Source: Achromobacter sp. Bel
GTDB taxonomy: Bacteria; Pseudomonadota; Gammaproteobacteria; Burkholderiales; Burkholderiaceae_B
Length of the DNA: 48,966 nucleotides
NCBI RefSeq assembly: GCF_012928505.1
Contig: NZ_JABBJN010000045.1
Location: forward strand, 1 to 48,966
Direction of reading: 5' to 3'
Part shown: positions 8,384 through 16,989 of the stretch, piece after piece
How positions within the stretch are numbered: the first letter of the stretch is position 1
Layout: every line of letters starts with the position of its first letter
Translations under genes and position numbers: made by a program
Notes under the pieces: model-generated
Database searches by the model: none
Seen by the model: the letters and a program-made list of their open reading frames with translations, nothing else
Told to the model about the DNA's origin: nothing

Positions 8384-10168
8384 TTAGTCGTCGCGGAACT
8401 GCATCTTGTACAGCGAGGCGTACAGGCCATTGGCGGCCAGCAGTTCGGCGTGGGGGCCCTGTTCGACGATCTTGCCGGCGTCCAGCACGATGATCCGGTC
8501 AGCGTTCTGGACGGTGGATAGGCGGTGCGCGATGACCAGCGTGGTGCGGCCCTTCATCAGGCGTTCCAGCGAGGCCTGGACCTGGCGTTCGGACTCGTTG
8601 TCGAGCGCAGAGGTGGCTTCGTCCAGGATGAGGATGGGCGCATTCTTGATCAGGGCGCGGGCGATCGCCAGGCGCTGGCGCTGGCCACCCGACAGGCGGG
8701 CGGCGTTTTCGCCCACCTGCGTGTTGATACCTTGCGGCAGGCCTTCCACGAATTCCAGCAGGTTGGCAGCCGCCAGGGCGTCGCGCACCTTCTGTTCGCT
8801 GGAGCTGCCCAGCGCGCCGTAGCCGACGTTGGCCGCAATGGTGTCGTCGAACAGCACCACGTCCTGGCTGACCAGCGACAGGTGCGACCGCAGGCTGCGC
8901 AAGGTCAGCTCGTTGATGGGCGTGTCATCCACCAGGATGGACCCGCTGTCGGCCAGCACGAAGCGCGGCAGCATGTTGACGAGCGTTGTCTTGCCGCTGC
9001 CCGAACGGCCCACCAGGGCGACGGTCTGGCCGGGTTCCACGACGAAGGAAATGTCATGGACCGTGTCGCGGTCGGCGTCGGGAAAGCGGTGCTTGACGTT
9101 GCGGAATTCGACCTTGCCGCGCACGGGTTCGGCCAGTTGCTTGGTGCCCGTGTCGTTCTCGGGCGTCTGGTCGATCAGCGTGAAGACGCTTTCGGCCGAC
9201 ACCAGCATCTTCTGCATGCGCGCGGCGACGTTGGTCAGGCGCTTGATGGGGTCGAAAATCTGCGCCAGCGCGGCCATGAACGACGCGAAACTGCCCACAG
9301 TGAGCGCCCCGCTGTTGGCCTGGCTGAGCGCGACGGCGATGACCGCGCCGACGGAAATCGAGATGCAGACCTGCGTCAGCGGCGTCAGCGCGGCGTCCGC
9401 CGTGGCAGTACGCATCGCGAAGCGGCGCAGGCGGCGGCTGACGAAATCGAAACGGCCGCGTTCGACTTCATAGCCGTCGAACAGCTTGATGACGCGCTGG
9501 CCGTCGATGCCTTCGCCGACCACGCGGGTCAGTTCGGCGTTCATGTTGACGGTGTCGCGGTTGATGCGGCGCAGGCGCTTGATGAAGAAGCGCGAAATCA
9601 GCACCGATACCGGCAGCATGATCAGGATGATCAGCGTCAACACCCACGACATGTAGAGCAGCACGCAGATCAGGGCCAGCACCACCAGCGTTTCACGCAC
9701 CAGCACCGTGATGACGTCGGTGGCGTAGCCGGTGACGTTGCCGGCGTCGATCGTGAAGCGGTTGAGCAGCCGGCCGGTGTCGCCGCGCTTGAAATCGGAA
9801 TCGGGCAGGCCGAGCAGGCGTTCGAACATGTCCCGGCGCATGCCCAGCAGCACATTGTTGGCCACCCAGGCCAGCAGGTAGTCGCTGAAGAAGTTGCAGA
9901 TCCCGCGCAACAGGATCAAGCCCACGACCGCCAGCGGCAAGGCCCAGACATAATAGGGTTTGGCCCCCGAAAAGCCGCCGTCCAGCAGGGGCTTCATAAT
10001 GACGGCCAGAACAGGTTGCGTGGCCGCCGCGCCCGCCATCAGCAGGACAGCCAGCAGCAAGCCCTTCCAGTAGGAACCCACGCGGCTGTAGATCCGGCTC
10101 CAGAGTTCAGACTTGACGGGGTTGGAATCCGCGGGTGCGTTGCGTGCGGCAGAATTCAAAGGGAACAC
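8384..10168 (-). CDS. msbA: Lipid A-core flippase MsbA
   Basis: ATP-driven exporter that flips core-lipid A across the inner membrane. It is a 594-residue half-transporter: an ABC membrane domain with six spans (about residues 30-330) and a nucleotide-binding domain with Walker A GRSGSGKTT (lysine near 393), signature LSGGQRQR and Walker B ILILDEATSALD. It works as a homodimer. The start is GTG 10168, with a weak ribosome site; no internal ATG comes before the first membrane helix. The divergent 97-base gap to the next gene holds TACAAT and ATTGTA facing each other (10178-10183, 10194-10199), which could be -10 elements. The position at the edge of a lipopolysaccharide core gene region fits the function well. 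Confidence 0.95.
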   Translation of the reverse strand: MFPLNSAARNAPADSNPVKSELWSRIYSRVGSYWKGLLLAVLLMAGAAATQPVLAVIMKPLLDGGFSGAKPYYVWALPLAVVGLILLRGICNFFSDYLLAWVANNVLLGMRRDMFERLLGLPDSDFKRGDTGRLLNRFTIDAGNVTGYATDVITVLVRETLVVLALICVLLYMSWVLTLIILIMLPVSVLISRFFIKRLRRINRDTVNMNAELTRVVGEGIDGQRVIKLFDGYEVERGRFDFVSRRLRRFAMRTATADAALTPLTQVCISISVGAVIAVALSQANSGALTVGSFASFMAALAQIFDPIKRLTNVAARMQKMLVSAESVFTLIDQTPENDTGTKQLAEPVRGKVEFRNVKHRFPDADRDTVHDISFVVEPGQTVALVGRSGSGKTTLVNMLPRFVLADSGSILVDDTPINELTLRSLRSHLSLVSQDVVLFDDTIAANVGYGALGSSSEQKVRDALAAANLLEFVEGLPQGINTQVGENAARLSGGQRQRLAIARALIKNAPILILDEATSALDNESERQVQASLERLMKGRTTLVIAHRLSTVQNADRIIVLDAGKIVEQGPHAELLAANGLYASLYKMQFRDD

Positions 10169-10265
10169 TCGCTTTTATACAATTGTGCCCGGGATTGTAC
10201 CGGCTACGCGCCGCCGCGCTGTAGCGCCCACCCTCATTTCAGCCCCATTTTCCCCTCGCCCTCCC

Positions 10266-11237
10266 ATGTCCGAAATCAGTTGCTTGTACGTCCGGTTACC
10301 CAATTGGGTGGGCGATGTCTGCATGAGCCTGCCCAGCCTGCGCGCCCTGCAGGCCAGCGGCCTGCCCCTGGTGATCTGCGCCCGCCCCTGGGCCCGTGAC
10401 CTGCTTGATGGCGTGGTCAAACAGGATTTCATTCCCATGCGCGGCAAGGTCGGCCCTGACCGGGCCGCGGTCAGCACCCACCGGCGCAGCCTGGGCGCCC
10501 TGGGCCGGCGCGCCCGCGGCCTGTTGCTGCCGGATTCGCTTTCCAGCGCGCTGGTCTTTCGGCTGGCGGGCCTGCCGTCGGCGGGCTACCGGGACGACGG
10601 CCGAAGCTTCCTGCTGCGGTGGCCCGTCACCAAGCCTGATGAATCACTGCACGCGGTCCAGTCCTGGCATTACCTGACCCGCGAGGCCCTGACCCGCTGG
10701 GGCCTGCCGTCCGGCCCCGCCCAGCCGGGCCCGACCCTGGACCTGCCGCTGACGCCCGCCCACCAGGAAGCCGCCGACCGGGCGCTGCAGGCCGCCGGGT
10801 TGACCGCCCGGCAGTTCGTACTGATCGCGCCGACGGCCACCGGCCTGCACAAAGGCAAGATCAAGGTCTGGCCAGGATTCGATACACTGACCCGCGCCTT
10901 ACAGGCGCGTGGCCATACCGTGGTAATGTGCCCCCCTCCGGCCGAAACCGATGAGGCGCGACGCAATGCGCCGACGGCGCAGTTGCTGCCTCCCTTGCCG
11001 CTGGGCGCTTTTGCGGCGCTGACGGCCCGGGCGACGCTGGTGATTTGTAACGATTCCGGCGTCTCGCACGTCGCCGCGGCGGCATCCGCCCGGGAACTCG
11101 CGCTGTTTGGCGTGACCCGCCCGGGGCGCACCGGCCCGTGGTCGCCGCAGGCGGTCTGCGTCGGATCGGATCAAGCTTGGCCGTCCGTCGAAGAAGTTGA
11201 ACAGCAGGCCGTCACCCTGTTGGGCGGGACGAAGTAA
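10266..11237 (+). CDS. GT9 heptosyltransferase II-like protein
   Basis: Glycosyltransferase family 9 protein of 323 residues, the ADP-heptose:LPS heptosyltransferase family. The N-terminal half opens with the typical RLPNWVGDVCMSLPSLRAL segment. The C-terminal nucleotide-sugar half has IAPTATGLHKGK and the CNDSGVSHVAAA motif, in which the acidic residue and the following small residues contact the donor. It should add a heptose or related sugar to the inner core on the cytoplasmic face. ATG 10266 lacks a Shine-Dalgarno sequence. It heads a three-gene plus-strand group (16-base gap to the next gene) and is divergent from msbA. Which core residue it adds cannot be told from sequence. Confidence 0.85.
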   Translation: MSEISCLYVRLPNWVGDVCMSLPSLRALQASGLPLVICARPWARDLLDGVVKQDFIPMRGKVGPDRAAVSTHRRSLGALGRRARGLLLPDSLSSALVFRLAGLPSAGYRDDGRSFLLRWPVTKPDESLHAVQSWHYLTREALTRWGLPSGPAQPGPTLDLPLTPAHQEAADRALQAAGLTARQFVLIAPTATGLHKGKIKVWPGFDTLTRALQARGHTVVMCPPPAETDEARRNAPTAQLLPPLPLGAFAALTARATLVICNDSGVSHVAAAASARELALFGVTRPGRTGPWSPQAVCVGSDQAWPSVEEVEQQAVTLLGGTK

Positions 11238-11253
11238 TCAGGATAGTTTTGAC

Positions 11254-12018
11254 ATGACCTTTTCCAGCTACCTCACGAATCTGATCATTCCTTACAACCT
11301 GTGCGTGACTTTTGTCATCATCGGTCTGGTGCTGTGCCTGTTCCGGTTGCGCAAGACCGGCGGCGCCGTCATCGCCGCCGGCCTGCTTTGGGCGCTGGCG
11401 TGGTCGCTGCCGGCAACGTCGCTGTGGCTGGGCGGCGCGCTGGAGAGCCGCTATCCGCACCTGCCGCCGGAGGACTCGCCGACGGCCGACGCCATCGTGG
11501 TGCTGGGCGGCAATACGGCCAATGGCCGGGCCAACTGGTTCCTGCCCTATGACAAGGGCACGGCGGTGGTGCGCGTGGACACGGCTGCCCAGCTTTACCT
11601 GGCCGGACGCGCGCCCAAGGTGGTGCTGTCGGGCGGCGCGCTGGAAGGCGATGTCAGCGAGGCCCGCGGCATGGCGCACGCCATCCGCCAGCAAGGCGTG
11701 CCCGAAACCGCGCTGATCCTGGAAAACGCCAGCCGCACCACCTACGAGAACGCAGCCCTGACCGAAGACCAGCTCAAGTCGCGCGGCATCGGCAAGGTGC
11801 TGCTGGTGACGTCGGCGCTGCACATGCCGCGCGCCATGGCGGCCTTTTCCAAGCAGGGCGTGGAAGCCATTGCCGCCCCCGCTCCGCCCCAGATCGTGGC
11901 GCCCATGGATGGTTCTCTGTCGCTGTGGGTGCCCGACGAGCGCACCTTCGACGCCAGCCGTTCCATCATCAAGGAATACGCCGGACTGTTCGTGTATTGG
12001 CTGCGCGGATGGGTATGA
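11254..12018 (+). CDS. YdcF/ElyC family (DUF218) membrane protein
   Basis: Inner-membrane protein of 254 residues with two N-terminal membrane spans (about residues 8-32 and 37-60) followed by a DUF218 domain. The domain begins at [10 protein letters not shown] and keeps the basic/polar motif near [13 protein letters not shown]. Length and topology match E. coli ElyC, which acts in envelope biogenesis, more closely than soluble YdcF. AGGAT lies nine bases before ATG 11254. Its stop overlaps the next gene as ATGA. Placement next to core sugar genes suggests an envelope role; the biochemical activity of the family is not settled. Confidence 0.85.
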   Translation: MTFSSYLTNLIIPYNLCVTFVIIGLVLCLFRLRKTGGAVIAAGLLWALAWSLPATSLWLGGALESRYPHLPPEDSPTADAIVVLGGNTANGRANWFLPYDKGTAVVRVDTAAQLYLAGRAPKVVLSGGALEGDVSEARGMAHAIRQQGVPETALILENASRTTYENAALTEDQLKSRGIGKVLLVTSALHMPRAMAAFSKQGVEAIAAPAPPQIVAPMDGSLSLWVPDERTFDASRSIIKEYAGLFVYWLRGWV

Positions 12019-12305
12019 ACTTGACCGCCGGCTCCGTGCCGGCGCTGGACTGCCGGGCGGGATGCGGCGCCTGCTGCATCGCACCATCGATCACCCGGCC
12101 GATTCCGGGCATGCCTGACGGCAAACCAGCGGGCGTGCCCTGTATTCAGTTGCTGCCGGACATGCGCTGCGCGATCTTCGGCCAGCCCTCCAGGCCGGAC
12201 TTCTGCGGCGGCCTGCAACCCCAGCACGACATGTGCGGCCCCGACCGCGAGCACGCGGTCCGATGGCTGGGCGACCTGGAACGGGCAACCGCGCCCAGCC
12301 ATTAA
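12015..12305 (+). CDS. YkgJ family cysteine-cluster protein
   Basis: Small protein of 96 residues of the YkgJ/UPF0153 family, thought to bind a metal or iron-sulfur centre through conserved cysteines. Here they are C13, C17, C20 and C21 in CRAGCGACC, with further cysteines in the second half (PCIQL, MRCAIF, DFCGG, MCGPD). ATG 12015 overlaps the preceding stop as ATGA, so it is probably translated by coupling; an ATG two codons earlier (12009) is possible. No substrate is known for the family. It ends against a structured repeat that separates it from the converging sugar operon. Confidence 0.85.
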   Translation: MNLTAGSVPALDCRAGCGACCIAPSITRPIPGMPDGKPAGVPCIQLLPDMRCAIFGQPSRPDFCGGLQPQHDMCGPDREHAVRWLGDLERATAPSH

Positions 12306-12337
12306 AACGCGAAGCGTGGGGGGCCCTTTTTTCCGCC

Positions 12338-12407
12338 GGGCCGCCCCAAGGAAAAAAAGCCCCCTCGGGGGGCAGCTAGCTCACGAAGTGAGCGCGGCGT
12401 GGGGGCC
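12338..12407 (+). repeat. Structured intergenic repeat, copy 2
   Basis: Begins GGGCCGCCCCAAG, then seven A (12352-12358), GCCCCC, an inner hairpin (GCTCAC, loop GAA, GTGAGC at 12379-12393) and GCGTGGGGGCC. It matches the sequence at 8253-8327 (minus strand) in order and spacing. A partial third unit ending GCGTGGGGGGCC followed by CTTTTTT precedes it at 12314-12332. It fills the gap between convergent genes. Confidence 0.7.
12352..12373 (-). terminator. Intrinsic terminator of the core sugar operon
   Basis: Read on the minus strand, GCCCCC (12373-12368) and GGGGGC (12364-12359) pair around a three-base loop and are followed by seven T (12358-12352). It lies 43 bases after the stop of the last minus-strand sugar gene and is part of the repeat at 12338-12407. 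Confidence 0.85.
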
Positions 12408-12415
12408 ATCCACCT

Positions 12416-13561
12416 TTAACGCGCTTCCAGCACCTTTTCGTACAGTTCCTCGTACCTCGCGGCGACCGTTTCCCAGCTTTGATCGCGGGCGATCTTCAGG
12501 CCGCGTTCGGTCAATGCCGCCCGCAACTCGGGTTCCGAGCCCAGACGTTCCAGCGCCTGCGCCAATTGGGCGCCATCGCGCGGGTCCTGCAGGATCAGGG
12601 CGTCCTTGCCGGCCGAAAGGTATTGCGCGAAACCACAATACGCCGGTGAACTGACCACGACCGGCAGCCCGTGCGACATGGCCTCCAGCGGCGCCATGCC
12701 GTAGCTGTCGTTCAGCGTGGGATGCGCGTAGATGTCCGCCGCGCTGAAATACTGGGCGACTTCCGGCGTGGGATCGATCAGCGTGACGCGATGGGCGATG
12801 CCGCTGGCGGCGCGGACCCGGTCGCGGGTGGGTTCGTCCGCCCCCACGACCAGCAGCCGGTAATGCGCCGGCAACTGCGCCAACGCGTCCAGCAAGGCGG
12901 GCAATCCTTTGCGCAAGGGATTGCGGGCCACCAGCAGGCAACCGACGGTGCCGGCGTCCCAGCCCAGGCGGGCGCGGGTGGCGTCGCGGCCACGCGCATC
13001 GTCGGCCGACGGCAACTTGACGCCGGGCGCGATGATGTCCACCGGCAATTGCTGGCCATAGCTGCGGTGCAACTGATCCATGATCAGACCGGACACGGCC
13101 ACCACGCGCCGCGCGGGTGCGCCGCGGACGCGCAGCTTTTCCAGCAGCAGATAGGTGGCCAGGCGCGGACTCAGCCACGCCCTCACCCGCGCGAACGGCC
13201 TGACACGGGTGAGGCGGTTGTAGCGCACGGGCGTCACGTGCATGACTTGGATCTCTCCGGCCCAGCCGTTCATGTGCGAATGCACGATGTCGAACTTGCC
13301 CCGCGTGAGCCGGTCAGCCCGCCAGGCGAAGTACAGCACGCGCATCCAGCTGGGCAGCCAGCCGGGAAAGCGCACGGGCAGGAATCGGAACGGCAGGTCG
13401 CTGTCGAAGTCGCGCGCCACGATGGAGACATCGTGGCGCTGGCCCAGGACGCGCATCAGCTCCACGCCATAGGCCTCCGCGCCTCCGAAGCGATTGCCGA
13501 AGCGGTCGACCAGCAGCGCGATGCGAAGCCGCCGCTCAGCGGCGCCGGCGGGTGTCTTCAT
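12416..13561 (-). CDS. GT4 glycosyltransferase (third in cluster)
   Basis: Family 4 (GT-B) glycosyltransferase of 381 residues, last gene of the sugar operon. The N-terminal acceptor half has DRFGNRFGGAEAYGVEL, and the C-terminal donor half has LLVARNPLRKG, then SYGMAPLEAMSHGLPVVVS, in which the EAMxxGLPVV segment is the usual nucleotide-sugar site. It probably adds one sugar to the core oligosaccharide from a nucleotide donor. Its start ATG 13561 lies 26 bases inside the preceding deacetylase gene, implying coupled translation. Donor and acceptor are unknown. An intrinsic terminator follows. Confidence 0.88.
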   Translation of the reverse strand: MKTPAGAAERRLRIALLVDRFGNRFGGAEAYGVELMRVLGQRHDVSIVARDFDSDLPFRFLPVRFPGWLPSWMRVLYFAWRADRLTRGKFDIVHSHMNGWAGEIQVMHVTPVRYNRLTRVRPFARVRAWLSPRLATYLLLEKLRVRGAPARRVVAVSGLIMDQLHRSYGQQLPVDIIAPGVKLPSADDARGRDATRARLGWDAGTVGCLLVARNPLRKGLPALLDALAQLPAHYRLLVVGADEPTRDRVRAASGIAHRVTLIDPTPEVAQYFSAADIYAHPTLNDSYGMAPLEAMSHGLPVVVSSPAYCGFAQYLSAGKDALILQDPRDGAQLAQALERLGSEPELRAALTERGLKIARDQSWETVAARYEELYEKVLEAR

Positions 13562-14261
13562 ACCGGGTCAGGCACTTCTGGAGGAAGCGAATGATGTTGG
13601 TGGAACGCGCCACCGTCACCCGGGGCAGACCGAACGGATCGTCGGACGCCGCCGCCAGGCCGCGCTGGGTCAGCGTGGCGTTGTCATAGCCGGCTTCGCG
13701 CACCATGGCTCGGTGTTCCGGACCGTGGTCGCCGTAGGGATAGCAGAAGGCCGTGACAGGCGCGCCCAGCGCCTGTTCCAGTTCGTCCTTGGATTCGACG
13801 ATCTGGCGCCGGGCTTCCTCGGGCGTCATTTCGGGCAGGTGCACGTGGTCCAGCGTATGCGAGCCGACCTCGTTGCCCGCCTGAGCCCATTCGCGCATTT
13901 CCTGCACGGTCATCAGGGCCGAGAACGGGATGCCTTTTTCATGGTCCCAGACGTTGCTGCCGTCGAACTGGCGCGCAACAAAGTAATTGGTGGCGGTAAA
14001 GCCCAGTTCACTGAGCACGGGCATCGCGTTGCGATGCACATTACGGTAGCCGTCGTCGAACGTGACGCCGAACACTTTGCCCTGGCGCTCGCCACGCACA
14101 TAGGGCATGACGTCGCGCATGGACAGGCCGCGGTAACCCAGCCGGCGCATCCAGCGCATCTGGCGGGCGAAGCTGTCGGGATGTACGGTCAGCCCGCGAA
14201 ACGGCGTGCCCTTGGGGTTGGGCTCGCCGATCTGGTGGTACATGAGAATGGGGATAGACAT
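13536..14261 (-). CDS. Polysaccharide deacetylase (second in cluster)
   Basis: NodB-fold metal-dependent deacetylase of 241 residues, expected to remove acetyl groups from N-acetylated sugars. The catalytic base and metal ligand are the two aspartates of TFDDGY (D69, D70); the metal histidines are H135 and H139 in SHTLDH; a later FCYPYGDHG segment forms the active-site wall. There is no signal peptide: the fold starts almost at once with PILMYHQ, so it acts in the cytoplasm, as fits a core sugar modified during assembly. The gap to the gene before is nine bases, and its end overlaps the next glycosyltransferase by 26. It is a second deacetylase in the same operon, only distantly similar to the one at 16141-16989. 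Confidence 0.88.
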   Translation of the reverse strand: MSIPILMYHQIGEPNPKGTPFRGLTVHPDSFARQMRWMRRLGYRGLSMRDVMPYVRGERQGKVFGVTFDDGYRNVHRNAMPVLSELGFTATNYFVARQFDGSNVWDHEKGIPFSALMTVQEMREWAQAGNEVGSHTLDHVHLPEMTPEEARRQIVESKDELEQALGAPVTAFCYPYGDHGPEHRAMVREAGYDNATLTQRGLAAASDDPFGLPRVTVARSTNIIRFLQKCLTRYEDTRRRR

Positions 14262-14270
14262 AGGACCGGA

Positions 14271-15395
14271 TTATAGGGCCCGGCGTCCATCCCGCGTACG
14301 CTGGTAGACGTCGACTGTGGCGGCGGCGAAACGGTCGAGATTGAAGTCCCGCAGACTGGTTTCGCGGGCGCGGACGCCCATGGCGCGCACCGTGTCCGGG
14401 TGGTCCAGCATGAATCGCAGCCTGGCCGTCATGGCGGGCACGTCACGCACCGGCACGATCCAGCCGTCCACGCCGTCGGTCACGTTCTCGGGCAACCCGC
14501 CCGCGTCGGTCACCAGCGCGGGCAGCCCCAGGCCCATGATTTCGCGGCACGCGAAGGACAGCGCTTCGCGATAAGACAGCACGAAGCCCGCATGGCATGA
14601 CGCCAGCGCCGCGCGCACATCGTCGAGCAGGCCGGGAAACCGCACCTGGTCGATCATGCCCAGTTCGCGCACGCGGGCCAGCTTGGCTTCGGACGGCGGA
14701 TCGCCCGCCACCATCAGCAGCACGCGCGCCTTGTCGGCCGGGGGCAAAGCCGCCACGGCAGCCACCAGGTCCAGCCAGCCCTTGTCGTAGTCGGTACCGC
14801 CCGCGCTGCCCAGCAGCAGCTTGCCTTCCCACGCCGGGCCGAAGATCAGCGCGCGCAGTTTGTCCAGGCTTTCGGGCGGAGGCGGTGCGAAGAAATTCGT
14901 ATCGATGCCGTGCCGGATGGTGGTGATGGGGCGCTTGCTGTAGGGCGAACGCTGCATCAGGCCATGCACGTAGTCGCTGACGGCGATGCCGTGGTCGGTC
15001 GCCAGGGCGACGCGCAGCTTGTGGCCAAAGCTGGAGAGCGGATGGTCGTTGTGCTTGGTGAACACGATACGCGGGCGGCGGGCCATGCCCAGCGTGGCCA
15101 GCATCACCTGCTTGTGGTCGGCCGAGCCGTTGACGTGGATGATGTCAAAGCCCCCTGCCTTGATCAGGCGGCGCAGTCGCGCGCGGTCTTTGAACCAGGA
15201 GGACGGGCGCGTCGTGTACTGCATATCGACCACGGTGACGCCAGGGATGGCGCGGGCGTAGCGATACAACCGGCTGGTGGCCGGCGCCGCCACGGTAATC
15301 TCGTGGTCGCGCGCCAGGGCCTTCGCCAGGTTGATGATGTAGGTGACGTGCCCCCCGCCGTTGCCGGCGTGGAAGTTCGTGTACAGGATCTTCAC
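14271..15395 (-). CDS. GT4 glycosyltransferase (second in cluster)
   Basis: Family 4 glycosyltransferase of 374 residues with a GT-B fold. The N terminus KILYTNFHAGNGGGHVTYI has the glycine-rich acceptor loop, and the donor half carries GSAGGTDYDKGW and REALSFACREIMGLGLPAL, the last being the conserved E-x7-E-like sugar-nucleotide motif. It probably acts on the lipopolysaccharide core in the cytoplasm. It starts with GTG 15395, overlapping the preceding gene as GTGA. In order it matches the last gene of a four-gene core cluster I recall from Bordetella pertussis; that correspondence is from memory and unverified. Confidence 0.88.
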   Translation of the reverse strand: MKILYTNFHAGNGGGHVTYIINLAKALARDHEITVAAPATSRLYRYARAIPGVTVVDMQYTTRPSSWFKDRARLRRLIKAGGFDIIHVNGSADHKQVMLATLGMARRPRIVFTKHNDHPLSSFGHKLRVALATDHGIAVSDYVHGLMQRSPYSKRPITTIRHGIDTNFFAPPPPESLDKLRALIFGPAWEGKLLLGSAGGTDYDKGWLDLVAAVAALPPADKARVLLMVAGDPPSEAKLARVRELGMIDQVRFPGLLDDVRAALASCHAGFVLSYREALSFACREIMGLGLPALVTDAGGLPENVTDGVDGWIVPVRDVPAMTARLRFMLDHPDTVRAMGVRARETSLRDFNLDRFAAATVDVYQRTRDGRRAL

Positions 15396-16144
15396 TTCTG
15401 CTTCTCGGCCAGGAACATCAGCTTGGAATAGCGGAAGAAACTGCCCGCCGCCGCCGTCACCGCCAACACCAGGCCGTGCTTGCCGTCCAGGAAGCCGCGC
15501 CGGATCAGATAGATGCGCACGAAGGTCCAGAAGCCATGGCCCAGCGCACCGAAAATCGACGTACGGCGCCCCTTCCCATACATCATCGCCGCCGCGTCGG
15601 ACGAATAGCGGTTGACCTTGTTGATCAGGGCGTCCAGGTTGTCGTACGGATAATGATTGAAGTAGCCCTGCAGTTTCAGGGGCTGGCCGCTGGCCGGCAC
15701 GACGCGCTCATGCACGGCGGCGTCGGTGAAGCGTGCCGTGCCGCGCTTGAACAGGCGCAGCACGTAATCGGGCCACCAGCCGCTATGCCGGATGTCCTTG
15801 CCGCAGAAATTCGACAGGCGGGCGATCTCGTAGGCGTCGGCGCGCGGATTCGCCAGCGTCTCCTGGATTTCGCGGGCCAATTCGGGCGTGACGCGCTCGT
15901 CGGCGTCGATGGACAACACCCAGTCGCCCGTCGCCAGGTCCAGCGCACGGTTCTTCTGGGGGCCAAAGCCGGGCCAGTCGGGCGTGATTTCCACGCGTGC
16001 GCCCAGCGCCTGCGCGAGTTCAACGGTGCCGTCGGTGCTGCCCGAATCCACCACGATGAATTCGTCGGCGAAAGCCACGGACTTGAGGCAGGCGGCAATG
16101 TTCGCCGCTTCGTTCTTGGTGATGATGATGACTGATAGCTTCAT
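15392..16144 (-). CDS. GT2 glycosyltransferase, WaaE/KdtX type
   Basis: Family 2 (GT-A) glycosyltransferase of 250 residues resembling WaaE, which adds the first beta-linked glucose to inner-core heptose. The nucleotide-binding start SVIIITKNEAANIAACLKSV, the VVDSGSTDGT loop and the metal-binding DxD equivalent SIDADERV are all present, followed by NFCGKDIRHSGWWPD, characteristic of the WaaE group. A hydrophobic C-terminal region (about residues 205-240) probably anchors it to the inner membrane. The start overlaps the preceding deacetylase as ATGA. The exact sugar added is inferred, not shown. Confidence 0.9.
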   Translation of the reverse strand: MKLSVIIITKNEAANIAACLKSVAFADEFIVVDSGSTDGTVELAQALGARVEITPDWPGFGPQKNRALDLATGDWVLSIDADERVTPELAREIQETLANPRADAYEIARLSNFCGKDIRHSGWWPDYVLRLFKRGTARFTDAAVHERVVPASGQPLKLQGYFNHYPYDNLDALINKVNRYSSDAAAMMYGKGRRTSIFGALGHGFWTFVRIYLIRRGFLDGKHGLVLAVTAAAGSFFRYSKLMFLAEKQK

Positions 16145-16989
16145 CCGCGATTCCTAAGACGCTTTTTCCAGGCTTTCCAGGCGTGGTAGCGAGGCCCCCA
16201 GAAGGGGTCGCGCGACAGCCAGATGCGCCGGTTCAGCCAGGTTCCGCCCTGATTGCGCACCGCGAAACGAAAGATGTGTCCGGGGTCGGCGCCGGGGGTG
16301 TTCTGTCCGAAAGGGTCGGTAGTGTACAAGTGCGCGAAGCCCGCTTGCCTGGCGGCGGCCACGTAATCCGCATCGAAATAGCCTTGCGGCCAACAGAGAT
16401 GGTCGCTGACGGCTCCCAGGCGGCGCAGGAACGTCTCGCGGGAGTCGTGCAGTTCTTGTGCGATGTGGTCGCGCTTGGCGTCCACGTCGGCGCCGCAGAC
16501 CTTGTCCCAGCGGGTGTGCGTATGCGTGTGGGAATGGAATTCGAAGGTGCCCGCGGCCTGCATGGCTTCGATTTCGCTCCAGCGCAGCATGGCCTCGTCG
16601 GCGCGGCCCGCCGCCACCAATTGCTTGCAGGCGTCGTGGTCGGGCGTGGCCGGCAGCGGACCACCCTGCCCCGCATGCGGCCGCACGGGGCCATCGCCGA
16701 TCCAGCCCGTAATGGTGAACAGCACGGCGCGCATGCCGTAACGCGCCAACACCGGGTGCGCGTGCACCCAGTTGTTCAGATAGCCGTCGTCGAAGGTGAT
16801 CAGCACCGACCGTTCGGGCGCCGGGCCGCCCGCCAGATACGCGGCGAACTGGCTGGCGGACAGCGACTGGTAGCCCGCCCGCGCCAGGCGCGAGATCTGA
16901 GCGTCGAACACGTCCGGCGTGGCCGCGATCATGCCGCCCGCGGGGGTGACATGGTGGTACATCAGCACGGGGACGTTGGGCGCGTTCAT
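16141..16989 (-). CDS. Polysaccharide deacetylase (first in cluster)
   Basis: NodB-fold deacetylase of 282 residues. The metal and catalytic aspartates are D67 and D68 in ITFDDGY, and the histidine ligands lie in the unusual run HSHTHTHTRW (H152 to H158). A CWPQGYFD segment provides the later motif. It lacks a signal peptide, so is cytoplasmic. ATG 16989 is chosen because it overlaps the preceding stop as ATGA; a longer frame from 17010 is possible but less likely. In Bordetella pertussis a deacetylase in a similar position is, from memory, required for full-length core oligosaccharide; that role is the best guess here. Confidence 0.9.
   Translation of the reverse strand: MNAPNVPVLMYHHVTPAGGMIAATPDVFDAQISRLARAGYQSLSASQFAAYLAGGPAPERSVLITFDDGYLNNWVHAHPVLARYGMRAVLFTITGWIGDGPVRPHAGQGGPLPATPDHDACKQLVAAGRADEAMLRWSEIEAMQAAGTFEFHSHTHTHTRWDKVCGADVDAKRDHIAQELHDSRETFLRRLGAVSDHLCWPQGYFDADYVAAARQAGFAHLYTTDPFGQNTPGADPGHIFRFAVRNQGGTWLNRRIWLSRDPFWGPRYHAWKAWKKRLRNRG

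Noticed and set aside
8525..10399. Plus-strand frame opposite msbA running toward the GT9 gene
   Set aside because: Shadow of msbA; low-complexity composition and no ribosome site. The GT9 gene starts in another frame at 10266.
14269..14274. Perfect TATAAT on the minus strand just before the second deacetylase
   Set aside because: It is made by the stop codon of the preceding glycosyltransferase, lies within about eight bases of the ATG and has no -35 at a proper distance; tight gene packing suggests read-through instead.
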